Source: Chitinophaga pinensis (GTDB taxonomy: Bacteria > Bacteroidota > Bacteroidia > M30B66). From it: a stretch of DNA of 11,866 nucleotides. Below the pieces are notes generated by a model that worked only from the letters and a program-made list of their open reading frames with translations, was not told where the DNA came from and ran no database searches. Both the position numbers and the translations under genes were made by a program. Where the stretch lies: positions 1-11,866 of the forward strand of contig CALQJV010000009.1 in NCBI GenBank assembly GCA_943330985.1, read 5' to 3'. Position 1 is the stretch's first letter. Each line of letters starts with the position of its first letter. This document shows positions 1 through 6,426 of this stretch, one piece after another.

Positions 1-239
1 ATTACAGATTGACTGCCAATTTTTATCGAACCTTCATTATTGCACCAATCAGCTCCACCGCAATGTAAAATAACATTTTCTTGAATAGAGACATTTTCTC
101 CTAATTCAAGTTTTTTTTGATTGATAATTTCTACCCTTTTTCCAAGAATTGTTGAAGGAAATCGTTTTTTAATTTGGGCCATCGCCAGATAAGCAGCAAC
201 ATAGTCTTTTAGCTGCCTGTAAAATAATTTTATAAGCAT
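1..239 (-). CDS. Hexapeptide-repeat (left-handed beta-helix) acyltransferase, partial (C-terminus outside window)
   Basis: Reading the minus strand from an ATG at 237-239 gives 79 uninterrupted codons that run off the left edge. Residues 1-30 are a basic amphipathic lead. From about residue 33 the protein shows the repeating turns of a left-handed beta-helix: LGKRVEI, LELGENVSIQENVIL, then IKIGSQSV at the cut end. This pattern is typical of WbbJ/WcaF-like O-acetyltransferases, which move an acetyl or similar acyl group from a CoA donor onto a sugar. The catalytic histidine region would lie outside the window. The start overlaps the stop of the upstream FemAB-like gene by 10 bp, so it is translationally linked to the polysaccharide genes. 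Its likely job is decorating a surface polysaccharide or its precursor; the substrate cannot be read from the sequence. An A8 run lies in the coding strand (T8 at 111-118). Confidence 0.75.
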   Translation of the reverse strand, partial: MLIKLFYRQLKDYVAAYLAMAQIKKRFPSTILGKRVEIINQKKLELGENVSIQENVILHCGGADWCNNEGSIKIGSQSV

Positions 240-1159
240 TTAGATCTGAGTTTTTTTAAGTGAGTAACTATTTTTTTTGATGCTTGAAAGAGTCTAGATT
301 GTTTTCTAAATGTATACGTTTCATATTCAGTAGCTCCCCATGAATCCTTAAAATCACTTACCCCTGCAAGATCTACACTAGCTCCCATATTCACATATTT
401 TAATCCTAATTCAGACGCATTACGAATTACTTCAAACTGAACCGCCACAGGCGCATATAATTTTTTTACGTCATCGTTTATAATGGAAGCCGCAAGCCAA
501 TCAAACACATGGTCTGAATGGTAAATACAAATCATAGCAGAAATAACTTTGTTTTCAAACTCAGCTACCCACATGCTAATGCCTGGAACTGAATTTAAAT
601 TAGCAATTAACTCTTTGCTATATCCAATGCTATCAATTCCCCAACGATTAACAGAATCAATATACAAGTTATAGTATTCTTCAAAGTAATAGGATTCCTT
701 TGTTTGAAAAACATTTATTTTTCCCAACTTTTGATAACGTTTAATATGTTTCTTTCGTGTAGAATTAAAATTGTTTATTATTTCATCTATTGGACGTTTT
801 GTGTCTACAACATGACAAGTATTTATAGATAATTCACAATTATATGTTGATGCTAATAGCGCTGCTTCTTCATTCGAAAATATAACAAAAGGGGGGAAAT
901 TAATGGTTAATACATCACATTTTACACGAGTAATTGAATCGATGATTTCTGCCTTAATATCATCAGGTTTGATACTAGAATATAAACTATATGGTAGTGA
1001 AAACAGGTAATTAAAATGATTTTTTCTTAATGACATTAATGGAAATATTGAAGCATTGACATTGACCGAATAAAAATCGGTATTTTCATTAAATGATGCC
1101 ACATATTGGACAAATTTAATGGGGTCAAAAACTTCTGATGGTACATTTCCTTTAATCAT
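230..1159 (-). CDS. FemAB-like / BioF2-like GNAT-fold transferase in polysaccharide cluster
   Basis: This 309-residue soluble protein has the layout of the FemAB / Acetyltransf_6 (GNAT-fold) family. A first half ends in an Arg/Lys-rich helix (FNSTRKKHIKRYQKLG, residues 131-146) like the 'TRRxIRKA' segment of these enzymes. The second GNAT half carries the strand SMWVAEFENKVISAMICIY (195-213), then a helix around LYAPVAVQFEVIRNASELG (234-252), then YVNMGASVD and the closing FKDSWGA (270-276), which matches the usual 'FKxxFG' end of the fold. Relatives transfer amino acids from aminoacyl-tRNA or acyl groups to cell-wall or glycan precursors. Here the neighbours are a flippase, a Wzy/ligase and an acyltransferase, so decoration of a surface glycan is inferred. 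No signal peptide or membrane segment is visible, which suggests a cytoplasmic enzyme. It overlaps the flippase stop by 8 bp. The donor and acceptor are unknown. Confidence 0.75.
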   Translation of the reverse strand: MIKGNVPSEVFDPIKFVQYVASFNENTDFYSVNVNASIFPLMSLRKNHFNYLFSLPYSLYSSIKPDDIKAEIIDSITRVKCDVLTINFPPFVIFSNEEAALLASTYNCELSINTCHVVDTKRPIDEIINNFNSTRKKHIKRYQKLGKINVFQTKESYYFEEYYNLYIDSVNRWGIDSIGYSKELIANLNSVPGISMWVAEFENKVISAMICIYHSDHVFDWLAASIINDDVKKLYAPVAVQFEVIRNASELGLKYVNMGASVDLAGVSDFKDSWGATEYETYTFRKQSRLFQASKKIVTHLKKLRSKCL

Positions 1160-2432
1160 AACTATTCAGCTTTGGATTGGAAATCAATTTGAATATCCAA
1201 GCAAATGTAATGAGTAATAGAATACTGCATGAGATACTCATTACAGTAAATCCAAGGTGATAGCTATGGAAATATGCTCCAATAATCAATGATATGATTT
1301 TTAATAATATATCAGCACACGTAAAGATGAAAGGGATTCCCAATTGATTATAAATAATTGGGATTCCAGAAGCTGAGTTCGCAATGAAATTTAAAAACAT
1401 CCAAGGTGTTAATATTTGAGCAATTACACCTGCTTCACGAAATTTTTCAGAGAAAATAAAACCGAAAATATCAGGGGCAAAAAGAAATAACAATCCAAAT
1501 ACAGGGGCTCCTAATATAAATACAATCTTATAAATTTTTAAAACCATAGGTTTTATTGATTCTCCATTGTTAATAGAAATTGTTGCTTTTTGCATTAATA
1601 CTTGTGAAATAGCGGAACTAATTAAACTACCTGGAACACTTAATAACCTGTATGCAAATGAATAACTGCCTAAAACTGAAATGCCGAATAAACTTTTCAT
1701 GAAAAAGATAATCCCATTCTCCTGGACGCTACCAACCAATGCATGCGAGGTATTAATCTTTGGAAAGTTTCTATATCGATAAGCATTCAATTTCATTTTT
1801 TTCCATGATAATTGACCCCAAAATATTTTTCGGTTTTTAATCAATGTAGTTGAAAGGATAATTAAACTAGTTACCTGTGCTAAAATAAAACCTAAAACTA
1901 AACCCAAGGAACCTTTAATTGAAACCCCAAGTGATAGAGCTATTCCATTATTAACCATGGAATTTCCTATTTTTGAATAGGCATTATTTTTAAATGATTT
2001 TAATCTTATTGCCCAAAAATTTAAAACTTGAATTAAGCCGAGTATTAAAATGACCAATGGAATGAAGTATAGGTAACCAATTTTATTATCCTTGCCCCAA
2101 AAATCATGAATCAAATCGCCAAATAAATAGACTGCAAATAATGAAAGCAATGACCAAGCTGTTGCTATTACGAAAGATAAAGCCATTATATTTATTGCAT
2201 CATCCTCTTTTTCTGGCAATATTACAGCCATTTCATAACGCATGGTTGAAACTACTGATAATATACCTGTTATAGACATAAATAAACTCAATTCACCAAA
2301 ATCTTCAGTAGAATATATTCTCGTGAGAATTGGGGTTAACATAATAGCTATGAATTGAGCAACTGTCGTCCCTGAAATTAAAGTAAATGCATTTTGAAAA
2401 AACTCAGAACGCATATAATCTGATTTTAGCAT
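1152..2432 (-). CDS. Wzx-type oligosaccharide flippase (MATE/MOP superfamily)
   Basis: This polytopic membrane protein has about 12 hydrophobic helices. It begins with the signature of polysaccharide flippases: FTLISGTTVAQFIAIML, then TPILTRIYSTEDFG, then MRYEMAVILPEKEDDA. Such proteins move undecaprenyl-linked repeat units across the inner membrane for capsule, O-antigen or exopolysaccharide assembly. I chose the ATG at 2432 (426 residues), which sits 1 bp after the stop of the upstream Wzy/ligase gene. An upstream in-frame ATG at 2477 would add 15 charged or odd residues and overlap that gene by 44 bp; an internal Met at 2414 is also possible. The 3' end overlaps the FemAB-like gene by 8 bp. 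A second, broken flippase of the same family lies at 3748-4044, so this intact copy probably serves the present cluster. Confidence 0.85.
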   Translation of the reverse strand: MLKSDYMRSEFFQNAFTLISGTTVAQFIAIMLTPILTRIYSTEDFGELSLFMSITGILSVVSTMRYEMAVILPEKEDDAINIMALSFVIATAWSLLSLFAVYLFGDLIHDFWGKDNKIGYLYFIPLVILILGLIQVLNFWAIRLKSFKNNAYSKIGNSMVNNGIALSLGVSIKGSLGLVLGFILAQVTSLIILSTTLIKNRKIFWGQLSWKKMKLNAYRYRNFPKINTSHALVGSVQENGIIFFMKSLFGISVLGSYSFAYRLLSVPGSLISSAISQVLMQKATISINNGESIKPMVLKIYKIVFILGAPVFGLLFLFAPDIFGFIFSEKFREAGVIAQILTPWMFLNFIANSASGIPIIYNQLGIPFIFTCADILLKIISLIIGAYFHSYHLGFTVMSISCSILLLITFAWIFKLISNPKLNSYD

Positions 2433-2433
2433 T

Positions 2434-3672
2434 TTAAGTTTTCTTCTCATACAATTCAAATTGAGATAAAAAAGCACCTGTGCTAATTGCGAAAAACAAC
2501 TGTAATACAGGATCTGATATAGGATTGTTCGTTAAAGCATTGATTCCAAATATTAAAATAATGAATAAGTAAAAAATGTCCTTTTGGGATTTATAAAAAT
2601 TAATTTTATTTCTATAGTAGATTATAGGTCCCATTAACATTGTTAAATAACCCAATAAACCAATGATACCATATCTCCATGTCATTAGGATATATTCATT
2701 TTCTGAATAAAGATAATTTACATAAAAAAACTCTTTATTAATTCCATATCCCCAAAATGGTTTTTTCTTTATCATTTCCCATAAATATGACCAGATTTCA
2801 ATTCTCCCTCTAATTGAACCATTCTCAACTAAGCTTAGTTTTGCATTTGATATATATTTTAATGAATGTTGATCTGAATACCTAACTAATAGAACTGTTG
2901 ATAAGAGGAATATTGTAATCTTAAAAATAGATTTCCATGAAAATTCTTTGTTAATGTAGAAAAATAAAAATATTATTAAAGTAATTGAAATTATTACAGT
3001 TCTAGATTGTGTGAATAAAATCATTGCAAAAGATAAATAAAAGAAAAAAAACGAAAAATTCCTTTTATATTCTTTTTTACAAGTTAGATAGTACACTGAA
3101 AAAATCGAAAATAAAATCGCATTTAAATTTGGGTTTCCCATCGTCCCTAAAATTCTCTTGGTTGCAGGTCCCCCAAGTGAATTTTTCCCGAAAAATAATA
3201 ACTGATTTATATTCGTTGAATAGATGGGCATAACTATTTCATTAAAATTAAAAATATTTAAGTAGTGAAATAAATTAAATAAAATTAATCCTATGAAAAT
3301 GATAGATGTAGGTATAAAAATATTTGTCTTTTGTTTGAAGAAATGATAAAATAGCAATACAAATGTGGAGTACTTAAATAACTTGTATATTTCAGTATAG
3401 TCATTCCATGCATTCAATCTATGATTGATTCTCATCGATATAATTCCCTCAATGGACCAAAGAATTAATATGAAAAAATACCAATATTTAATTGCTTTAT
3501 AATTCGGAATTAATAATATTATTATAAAAGGTAATAGAATATCCTCAATTCGTATATATAATGAATTTGAAATTGGAATATAGGGTATGAAACATAATGA
3601 TATAATTGTAAGCCAACAGCAAAATGCAATAATCCAATTATTATTTCTTTGAGTGAATAGTATATAATGCAT
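2434..3672 (-). CDS. O-antigen ligase / Wzy polymerase-type membrane protein (Wzy_C family)
   Basis: This 412-residue protein has many hydrophobic segments and one large polar loop, as in Wzy polymerases and WaaL-type O-antigen ligases. Recognisable marks are ILGTMGNPN (175-181), FTQSRTVI (220-227), the periplasmic-loop motif RGRIEIW (288-294) followed by KKPFWGYG (303-310), then ENEYI (324-328) and WRYGIIGLLGY. These match the Wzy_C domain (PF04932) by eye. Polymerases join repeat units and ligases pass glycans to lipid A or proteins; the two cannot be told apart here. The gene is the first of the low-GC minus-strand cluster, 1 bp before the flippase, and has extreme composition (28 G/C in 180 hand-counted bases from three sample lines). 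It carries Phe- and Ile-rich stretches and an A8 run on the plus strand at 3044-3051. The ATG at 3672 is the only good start near the open-frame beginning. Confidence 0.82.
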   Translation of the reverse strand: MHYILFTQRNNNWIIAFCCWLTIISLCFIPYIPISNSLYIRIEDILLPFIIILLIPNYKAIKYWYFFILILWSIEGIISMRINHRLNAWNDYTEIYKLFKYSTFVLLFYHFFKQKTNIFIPTSIIFIGLILFNLFHYLNIFNFNEIVMPIYSTNINQLLFFGKNSLGGPATKRILGTMGNPNLNAILFSIFSVYYLTCKKEYKRNFSFFFFYLSFAMILFTQSRTVIISITLIIFLFFYINKEFSWKSIFKITIFLLSTVLLVRYSDQHSLKYISNAKLSLVENGSIRGRIEIWSYLWEMIKKKPFWGYGINKEFFYVNYLYSENEYILMTWRYGIIGLLGYLTMLMGPIIYYRNKINFYKSQKDIFYLFIILIFGINALTNNPISDPVLQLFFAISTGAFLSQFELYEKKT

Positions 3673-3747
3673 ATTTTATTTTTGAATTATATTCTTCGAA
3701 ATTTTACATTCTTTACTTAGAAATAATAATATTATCTATCTATATGA
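3673..3747. other. AT-rich intergenic junction between the polysaccharide genes and the flippase remnant
   Basis: These 75 bases are almost pure A/T, with an ATCT repeat around 3733-3742, and lie directly upstream of the Wzy/ligase start. They should contain the cluster's promoter unless transcription enters from rny, but I cannot find a perfect TAnnTTTG box on the minus strand. No continuation of the broken flippase is readable here in any minus-strand frame. Confidence 0.4.
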
Positions 3748-4044
3748 TTACGTTGATTTTTGAGGTCCACTATTAATCATTTCTATTAAGACAATCGCAA
3801 AATGCATTTTTGCATCAAGCTCATCTTTCGTTAATGGAATGGCTAATTCGTATCGAGTAGTAGCAACAACAGAAGCAATTGAAGCAGTTGAAGAGAATAA
3901 TGCAAATACAGTAAAGTCTTCGGGTTCGTAAAAGCGAGAAAGTAATGGAGCAGAGAGAAAAGTAATATCTTGCGCAATACCCGTTCCTGTAACCAGTGTG
4001 ATAATGTGTTTTGAAAAATCAGTGTTAAAGTGTTTTTTAATCAC
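3748..4044 (-). pseudogene. N-terminal remnant of a second Wzx-type flippase
   Basis: The 98-codon frame aligns well with the first ~90 residues of Wzx flippases. It has ITLVTGTGIAQDITFLSAP (15-33), then LLSRFYEPEDF (34-44), then SVVATTRYELAIPL. It lines up with the intact flippase at 1152-2432, for example RYELAI against RYEMAV and EPEDF against STEDF, but it is clearly a different protein, not a recent copy. Similarity fails after about residue 87 and the frame ends in an unrelated EMINSGPQKST tail. A normal flippase has more than 400 residues, so at least three quarters is missing and a working transporter is not expected. The best start is GTG (4042-4044); no in-frame ATG lies upstream before a TAG stop. 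Its composition is like rny rather than the adjacent cluster. It is most likely the leftover 5' end of a replaced polysaccharide locus. Confidence 0.8.
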
Positions 4045-4066
4045 TTGAAATATGAATGTTTGTAAT

Positions 4067-4093
4067 GGGAAGAGTTTTAAGCTTACTCTTCCC
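4067..4093 (-). terminator. Hairpin after rny (probable transcription terminator or processing stem)
   Basis: GGGAAGAG (4067-4074) pairs perfectly with CTCTTCCC (4086-4093), with one more T-A pair, around a short AT-rich loop. It lies 21 bp beyond the rny stop and before the flippase remnant. Neither side is followed by a strong U-run, although the plus-strand side has TAGTTTT. Termination of rny transcripts is therefore likely but not certain. Confidence 0.5.
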
Positions 4094-4114
4094 TAGTTTT
4101 AACATTTCAATCCC

Positions 4115-5656
4115 TTATTTCGCATAAGCAACCGACCTTGTTTCACGAATTACCGTTACTTTCACTTGGCCCGGATAGGTCATTTCGTTTTGAATCTTTT
4201 GAGAGATGTTGAACGAAAGCATTTCGGAATCTTTATCGCTTACTTTTTCACTTTCTACAATCACACGGAGTTCACGACCGGCTTGAATAGCATATGTATT
4301 TGAAACTCCCGGATACGAAAGTGCCAATTGTTCCATGTCTTTCAATCGCTTGATGTACGATTCTACAATTTCGCGACGAGCACCTGGACGAGCACCAGAA
4401 ATAGCATCACAAACCTGGATGATCGGAGAAATTAAACTGTTCATTTCAATTTCATCGTGGTGGGCTCCGATGGCATTGCAAACTTCCGGTTTCTCTTTGT
4501 ATTTCTCGGCCAACTTCATCCCCAAAATAGCATGTGGTAATTCTGGTTCGTCTTCAGGAACTTTCCCAATATCGTGAAGCAATCCTGCACGTTTCGCCAT
4601 CTTAACATTCAATCCAAGTTCGGCAGCCATAATTGCACACAGGTTAGCTACTTCGCGCGAGTGTTGTAGTAAGTTTTGTCCGTAAGATGAACGGTATTTC
4701 ATGCGTCCAACCATACGTGTTAACTCAGGATGCAATCCATGAATTCCCAAATCGATGCAAGTACGTTTACCGGTTTCAATGATCTCTTCTTCAATTTGAC
4801 GCTTGGTCTTGGCAACAACCTCTTCGATACGCGCCGGGTGAATACGTCCGTCGGTTACCAATACGTGTAAGGACAAACGAGCAACTTCTCTGCGAATCGG
4901 ATCGAAGCAACTTAAAATGATGGCTTCGGGCGTATCGTCAACAATAATCTCAACGCCAGTGGCTGCTTCGATAGCGCGGATGTTACGTCCTTCGCGACCA
5001 ATGATGCGTCCTTTTACTTCATCGTTTTCGATGTTGAAAACAGAAACGGAATTTTCTACAGCATGCTCGGTAGCAACACGCTGAATGGTTTGAACAACAA
5101 TACGTTTCGCTTCTTTATTTGCTGTTAAGCGCGATTCATCGATGATGTCTTTGATGTGTGAAGCAGCTTCGGTTTTGGCTTCTTCTTTCAATGCCTCAAC
5201 GAGCTGGCTTTTTGCGGATTCAGCCGATAATCCTGCAATGATTTCCAATTGCTCAACTTGTTTGCGATGTTGTTTGTCTATCTCAGCTTGTTTCTTGTTT
5301 GCAAGCTCTAATTGTTGGTTTAGACTCTCTTTGGCAGAATCTAGTTCAGTTTGTTTGCGTTTGGTTTCTTCCAACTTTTGGCTAAGCATGCTTTCTTTTT
5401 GCTTTGCCCGGTTTTCCGATTGCGCTACTTCGTTGTTTCTTGCCTGAATCGATTTTTCATGTTCAGACTTTAATTGAAGAAAACGCTCTTTTGCTTGAAG
5501 CATTTTGTCTTTCTTCATTACTTCCGATTCAGCTTCAGCTTCTCGAATTAGCTGCGAACTTTTTTGCTCGATGTTTTTTCTTAAAACAGTTGTAGCAAAT
5601 ACATAGCCTCCTCCGAGTCCAAATACTGCTACAATTGCATAAATGAGTATTTCCAT
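4115..5656 (-). CDS. rny: Ribonuclease Y (membrane-anchored endoribonuclease)
   Basis: RNase Y starts mRNA turnover by endonucleolytic cuts and works at the inner face of the membrane. All expected parts are present in order in 513 residues, the usual family length of about 520. There is an N-terminal membrane anchor (residues 3-25) and a long charged coiled coil (about 28-200) rich in Glu, Lys and Gln. The KH RNA-binding domain carries the GREG loop (220-223) within [17 protein letters not shown]. The metal-binding HD domain has H332, the HD pair H361-D362 in [15 protein letters not shown]399-H400, and D417 in QVCDAIS. The ATG at 5654-5656 places the anchor at the very N-terminus, as in relatives. 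The gene lies 60 bp downstream of zapA on the same strand, with a possible terminator between them. It appears intact and housekeeping in composition. Confidence 0.97.
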   Translation of the reverse strand: MEILIYAIVAVFGLGGGYVFATTVLRKNIEQKSSQLIREAEAESEVMKKDKMLQAKERFLQLKSEHEKSIQARNNEVAQSENRAKQKESMLSQKLEETKRKQTELDSAKESLNQQLELANKKQAEIDKQHRKQVEQLEIIAGLSAESAKSQLVEALKEEAKTEAASHIKDIIDESRLTANKEAKRIVVQTIQRVATEHAVENSVSVFNIENDEVKGRIIGREGRNIRAIEAATGVEIIVDDTPEAIILSCFDPIRREVARLSLHVLVTDGRIHPARIEEVVAKTKRQIEEEIIETGKRTCIDLGIHGLHPELTRMVGRMKYRSSYGQNLLQHSREVANLCAIMAAELGLNVKMAKRAGLLHDIGKVPEDEPELPHAILGMKLAEKYKEKPEVCNAIGAHHDEIEMNSLISPIIQVCDAISGARPGARREIVESYIKRLKDMEQLALSYPGVSNTYAIQAGRELRVIVESEKVSDKDSEMLSFNISQKIQNEMTYPGQVKVTVIRETRSVAYAK

Positions 5657-5702
5657 GGTTTATTTAATTTTAAACAAACAATTGGACATTACACTAAAAT
5701 TG

Positions 5703-5735
5703 AAAAAAGAAAAAAGCTATTGTTCTTCCAATGCT
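5703..5735 (-). terminator. Possible intrinsic terminator/attenuator overlapping the zapA stop
   Basis: Read on the minus strand, GCATTG (5734-5729) can pair with CAATAGC (5722-5716, one bulged A) around a six-base GAAGAA loop, plus a flanking A-T pair. It is followed at once by TTTTTTCTTTTTT (5715-5703). A short stem before a strong U-run fits an intrinsic terminator. The stem has only three G-C pairs and includes the zapA stop codon (TAG, 5717-5719), so partial read-through into rny is plausible. Confidence 0.45.
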
Positions 5736-6025
5736 AGTGAAATCAGAGTATTCATGTCCTTTATACGGACTTTAATATCGTCTTGATTTCCAGTCACATT
5801 CGACTCGATTTCGATCATTTGAGTAGTAATCTGCAATGCGGTCATTGCATATAAATCCTGAATATCCTTTACCCCGTATTTGGTTTCGAGCTCCTGTAGC
5901 TTGAAATTTATCAATTCGGCAGCTTTTTGAACAGAAGCAGCTTCGCCCGCTTTTACCTTTAATGGGTATTTGCGGTTAGCTAAGTTTAATTCTATCGACA
6001 CTTCTTGCATCTGTTCTTCGTTCAT
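5717..6025 (-). CDS. zapA: Cell division protein ZapA
   Basis: ZapA binds FtsZ and bundles its protofilaments at the division site. The 102-residue protein has the family layout. An N-terminal beta-rich part (SIELNLANRKYPLKV, residues 10-24, then AAELINFKLQELETKYG) is followed by a C-terminal helix for coiled-coil dimerisation from about IQDLYAMTALQITTQMIEIE onward. Typical ZapA proteins have about 100-110 residues. The ATG at 6025 overlaps the stop of the upstream coiled-coil gene as ATGA, which supports this start over the internal Met6 and implies coupled translation. rny follows 60 bp downstream. In many bacteria a 6S RNA gene lies near zapA, but the gap here is too short for one. Confidence 0.9.
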   Translation of the reverse strand: MNEEQMQEVSIELNLANRKYPLKVKAGEAASVQKAAELINFKLQELETKYGVKDIQDLYAMTALQITTQMIEIESNVTGNQDDIKVRIKDMNTLISLALEEQ

Positions 6026-6318
6026 TTATTCAGTATGGCCAAACATTTATCAATGTCTCGGATCATCTCATTGATCTTGCCTTTAAGTCCTGCCGAATCT
6101 TCCGTTTCCGAATTATTCAACAGCGCTTGGGCGAGTTTTAACGCTTTATTTCCTTCCTCAAGTTGTAGGATTTGTTCCTTTTGCTTGTTGATGGTTATTG
6201 TTAACTGTTCATTATCAAGCTTTAAAGCAGCGTGTTCTGTTTTAAGCGAGGTGTGCAAATGTATCAATTTCTTGATTTTACCCTCTAAAACAGCCGATTC
6301 TCCAAGAAGATCGATCAT
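6022..6318 (-). CDS. Small coiled-coil protein upstream of zapA (ZapB-like character)
   Basis: This 98-residue protein is nearly all predicted helix, with heptad-like spacing of Leu/Ile: LEGKIKKLIHLHTSLKTEH (11-29), then LKLDNEQLTITINKQKEQIL, then a Gly/Ser/Asp-containing break near residues 69-80, then a last helix (INEMIRDIDKCLAIL). There is no signal peptide or membrane segment, so it should be cytosolic. Its stop overlaps the zapA start (ATGA), which argues for a stoichiometric partnership with ZapA. In Proteobacteria ZapA recruits the coiled-coil protein ZapB. This protein could play the same part, but low-complexity coiled coils look alike and true homology is not shown. It is the first gene of its unit, and its ATG (6316-6318) lies in the divergent intergenic region. 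Confidence 0.75.
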   Translation of the reverse strand: MIDLLGESAVLEGKIKKLIHLHTSLKTEHAALKLDNEQLTITINKQKEQILQLEEGNKALKLAQALLNNSETEDSAGLKGKINEMIRDIDKCLAILNK

Positions 6319-6426
6319 AATGCCTTTGCCTAATGTGTTAATTAACGGGCTTAAAAGTATTAATTTTTGGCAGTATTCTAAGACTTTCTTCTAATAATTT
6401 GCAACAAGTTGACGTTCATCTTTTCT
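6319..6426. promoter_or_regulatory. Divergent promoter region between the zapA unit and the M23 peptidase gene
   Basis: Both transcription units start outward from these 108 bases. On the plus strand TTTG (6366-6369) and TAATTTG (6395-6401) resemble the Bacteroidota -33/-7 elements. The -7 box lacks one base of TAnnTTTG and the 25-base spacer is long. On the minus strand TACTTTTA (6359-6352) matches TAnnTTTG except for the last base. A perfect 10-bp palindrome, GTTAATTAAC (6337-6346), lies between them and could be an operator or chance. No RNA gene is apparent. Confidence 0.4.

Larger units (their letters stand above)
1..3750. other. AT-rich surface-polysaccharide segment (probable exchangeable cassette)
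   Basis: Sample 60-base lines counted by hand give 23%, 13% and 10% GC inside the Wzy/ligase gene and 28% in the flippase. The same kind of count gives 38% and 43% in rny and 38% and 40% in the flippase fragment at 3748-4044. The drop coincides with the end of that fragment. Low GC together with polysaccharide assembly genes is a common sign of horizontally exchanged capsule or O-antigen cassettes. The left end lies beyond the window, so the size is unknown. Transfer is inferred from composition only. Confidence 0.5.

Noticed and set aside
889..896. Six-G run (891-896) in the FemAB-like gene as a slippage site
   Set aside because: Six bases is short for slippage-driven switching, and the run simply encodes two prolines in the FPPF segment.
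3024..3233. Plus-strand open frame of 69 codons inside the Wzy/ligase gene
   Set aside because: It lies fully antisense to a gene with clear family motifs, is rich in Lys/Asn/Ser from AT-rich DNA, and shows no recognisable domain or start context.
3733..3743. ATCT tetranucleotide repeat in the intergenic junction
   Set aside because: Only about two and a half units are present, which is within chance for very AT-rich DNA and too few to act as a variable repeat.
5142..5447. Plus-strand open frame of 101 codons opposite the rny coiled-coil region
   Set aside because: It is a shadow of the repetitive Glu/Lys/Gln codons of the RNase Y coiled coil. The Ser/Cys/Leu-rich translation is typical of such antisense frames.
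5657..5716. 6S RNA gene between zapA and rny
   Set aside because: A 6S RNA often lies near zapA, but the gap of about 60 bases is far too short for one and holds mainly A/T-rich sequence and a U-run.
6005..6394. Plus-strand open frame of 129 codons opposite the coiled-coil gene and the divergent intergenic region
   Set aside because: The minus-strand reading has the ATGA coupling with zapA and a plausible protein. The plus-strand translation is Ser/Cys/Leu-rich without motifs.
6409..6426. TTG start for the M23 peptidase, 18 bp upstream of the chosen ATG
   Set aside because: It would put six extra residues before the Arg-Leu start of the signal peptide and lies very close to the probable promoter box. 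The ATG at 6427 gives a cleaner signal peptide.
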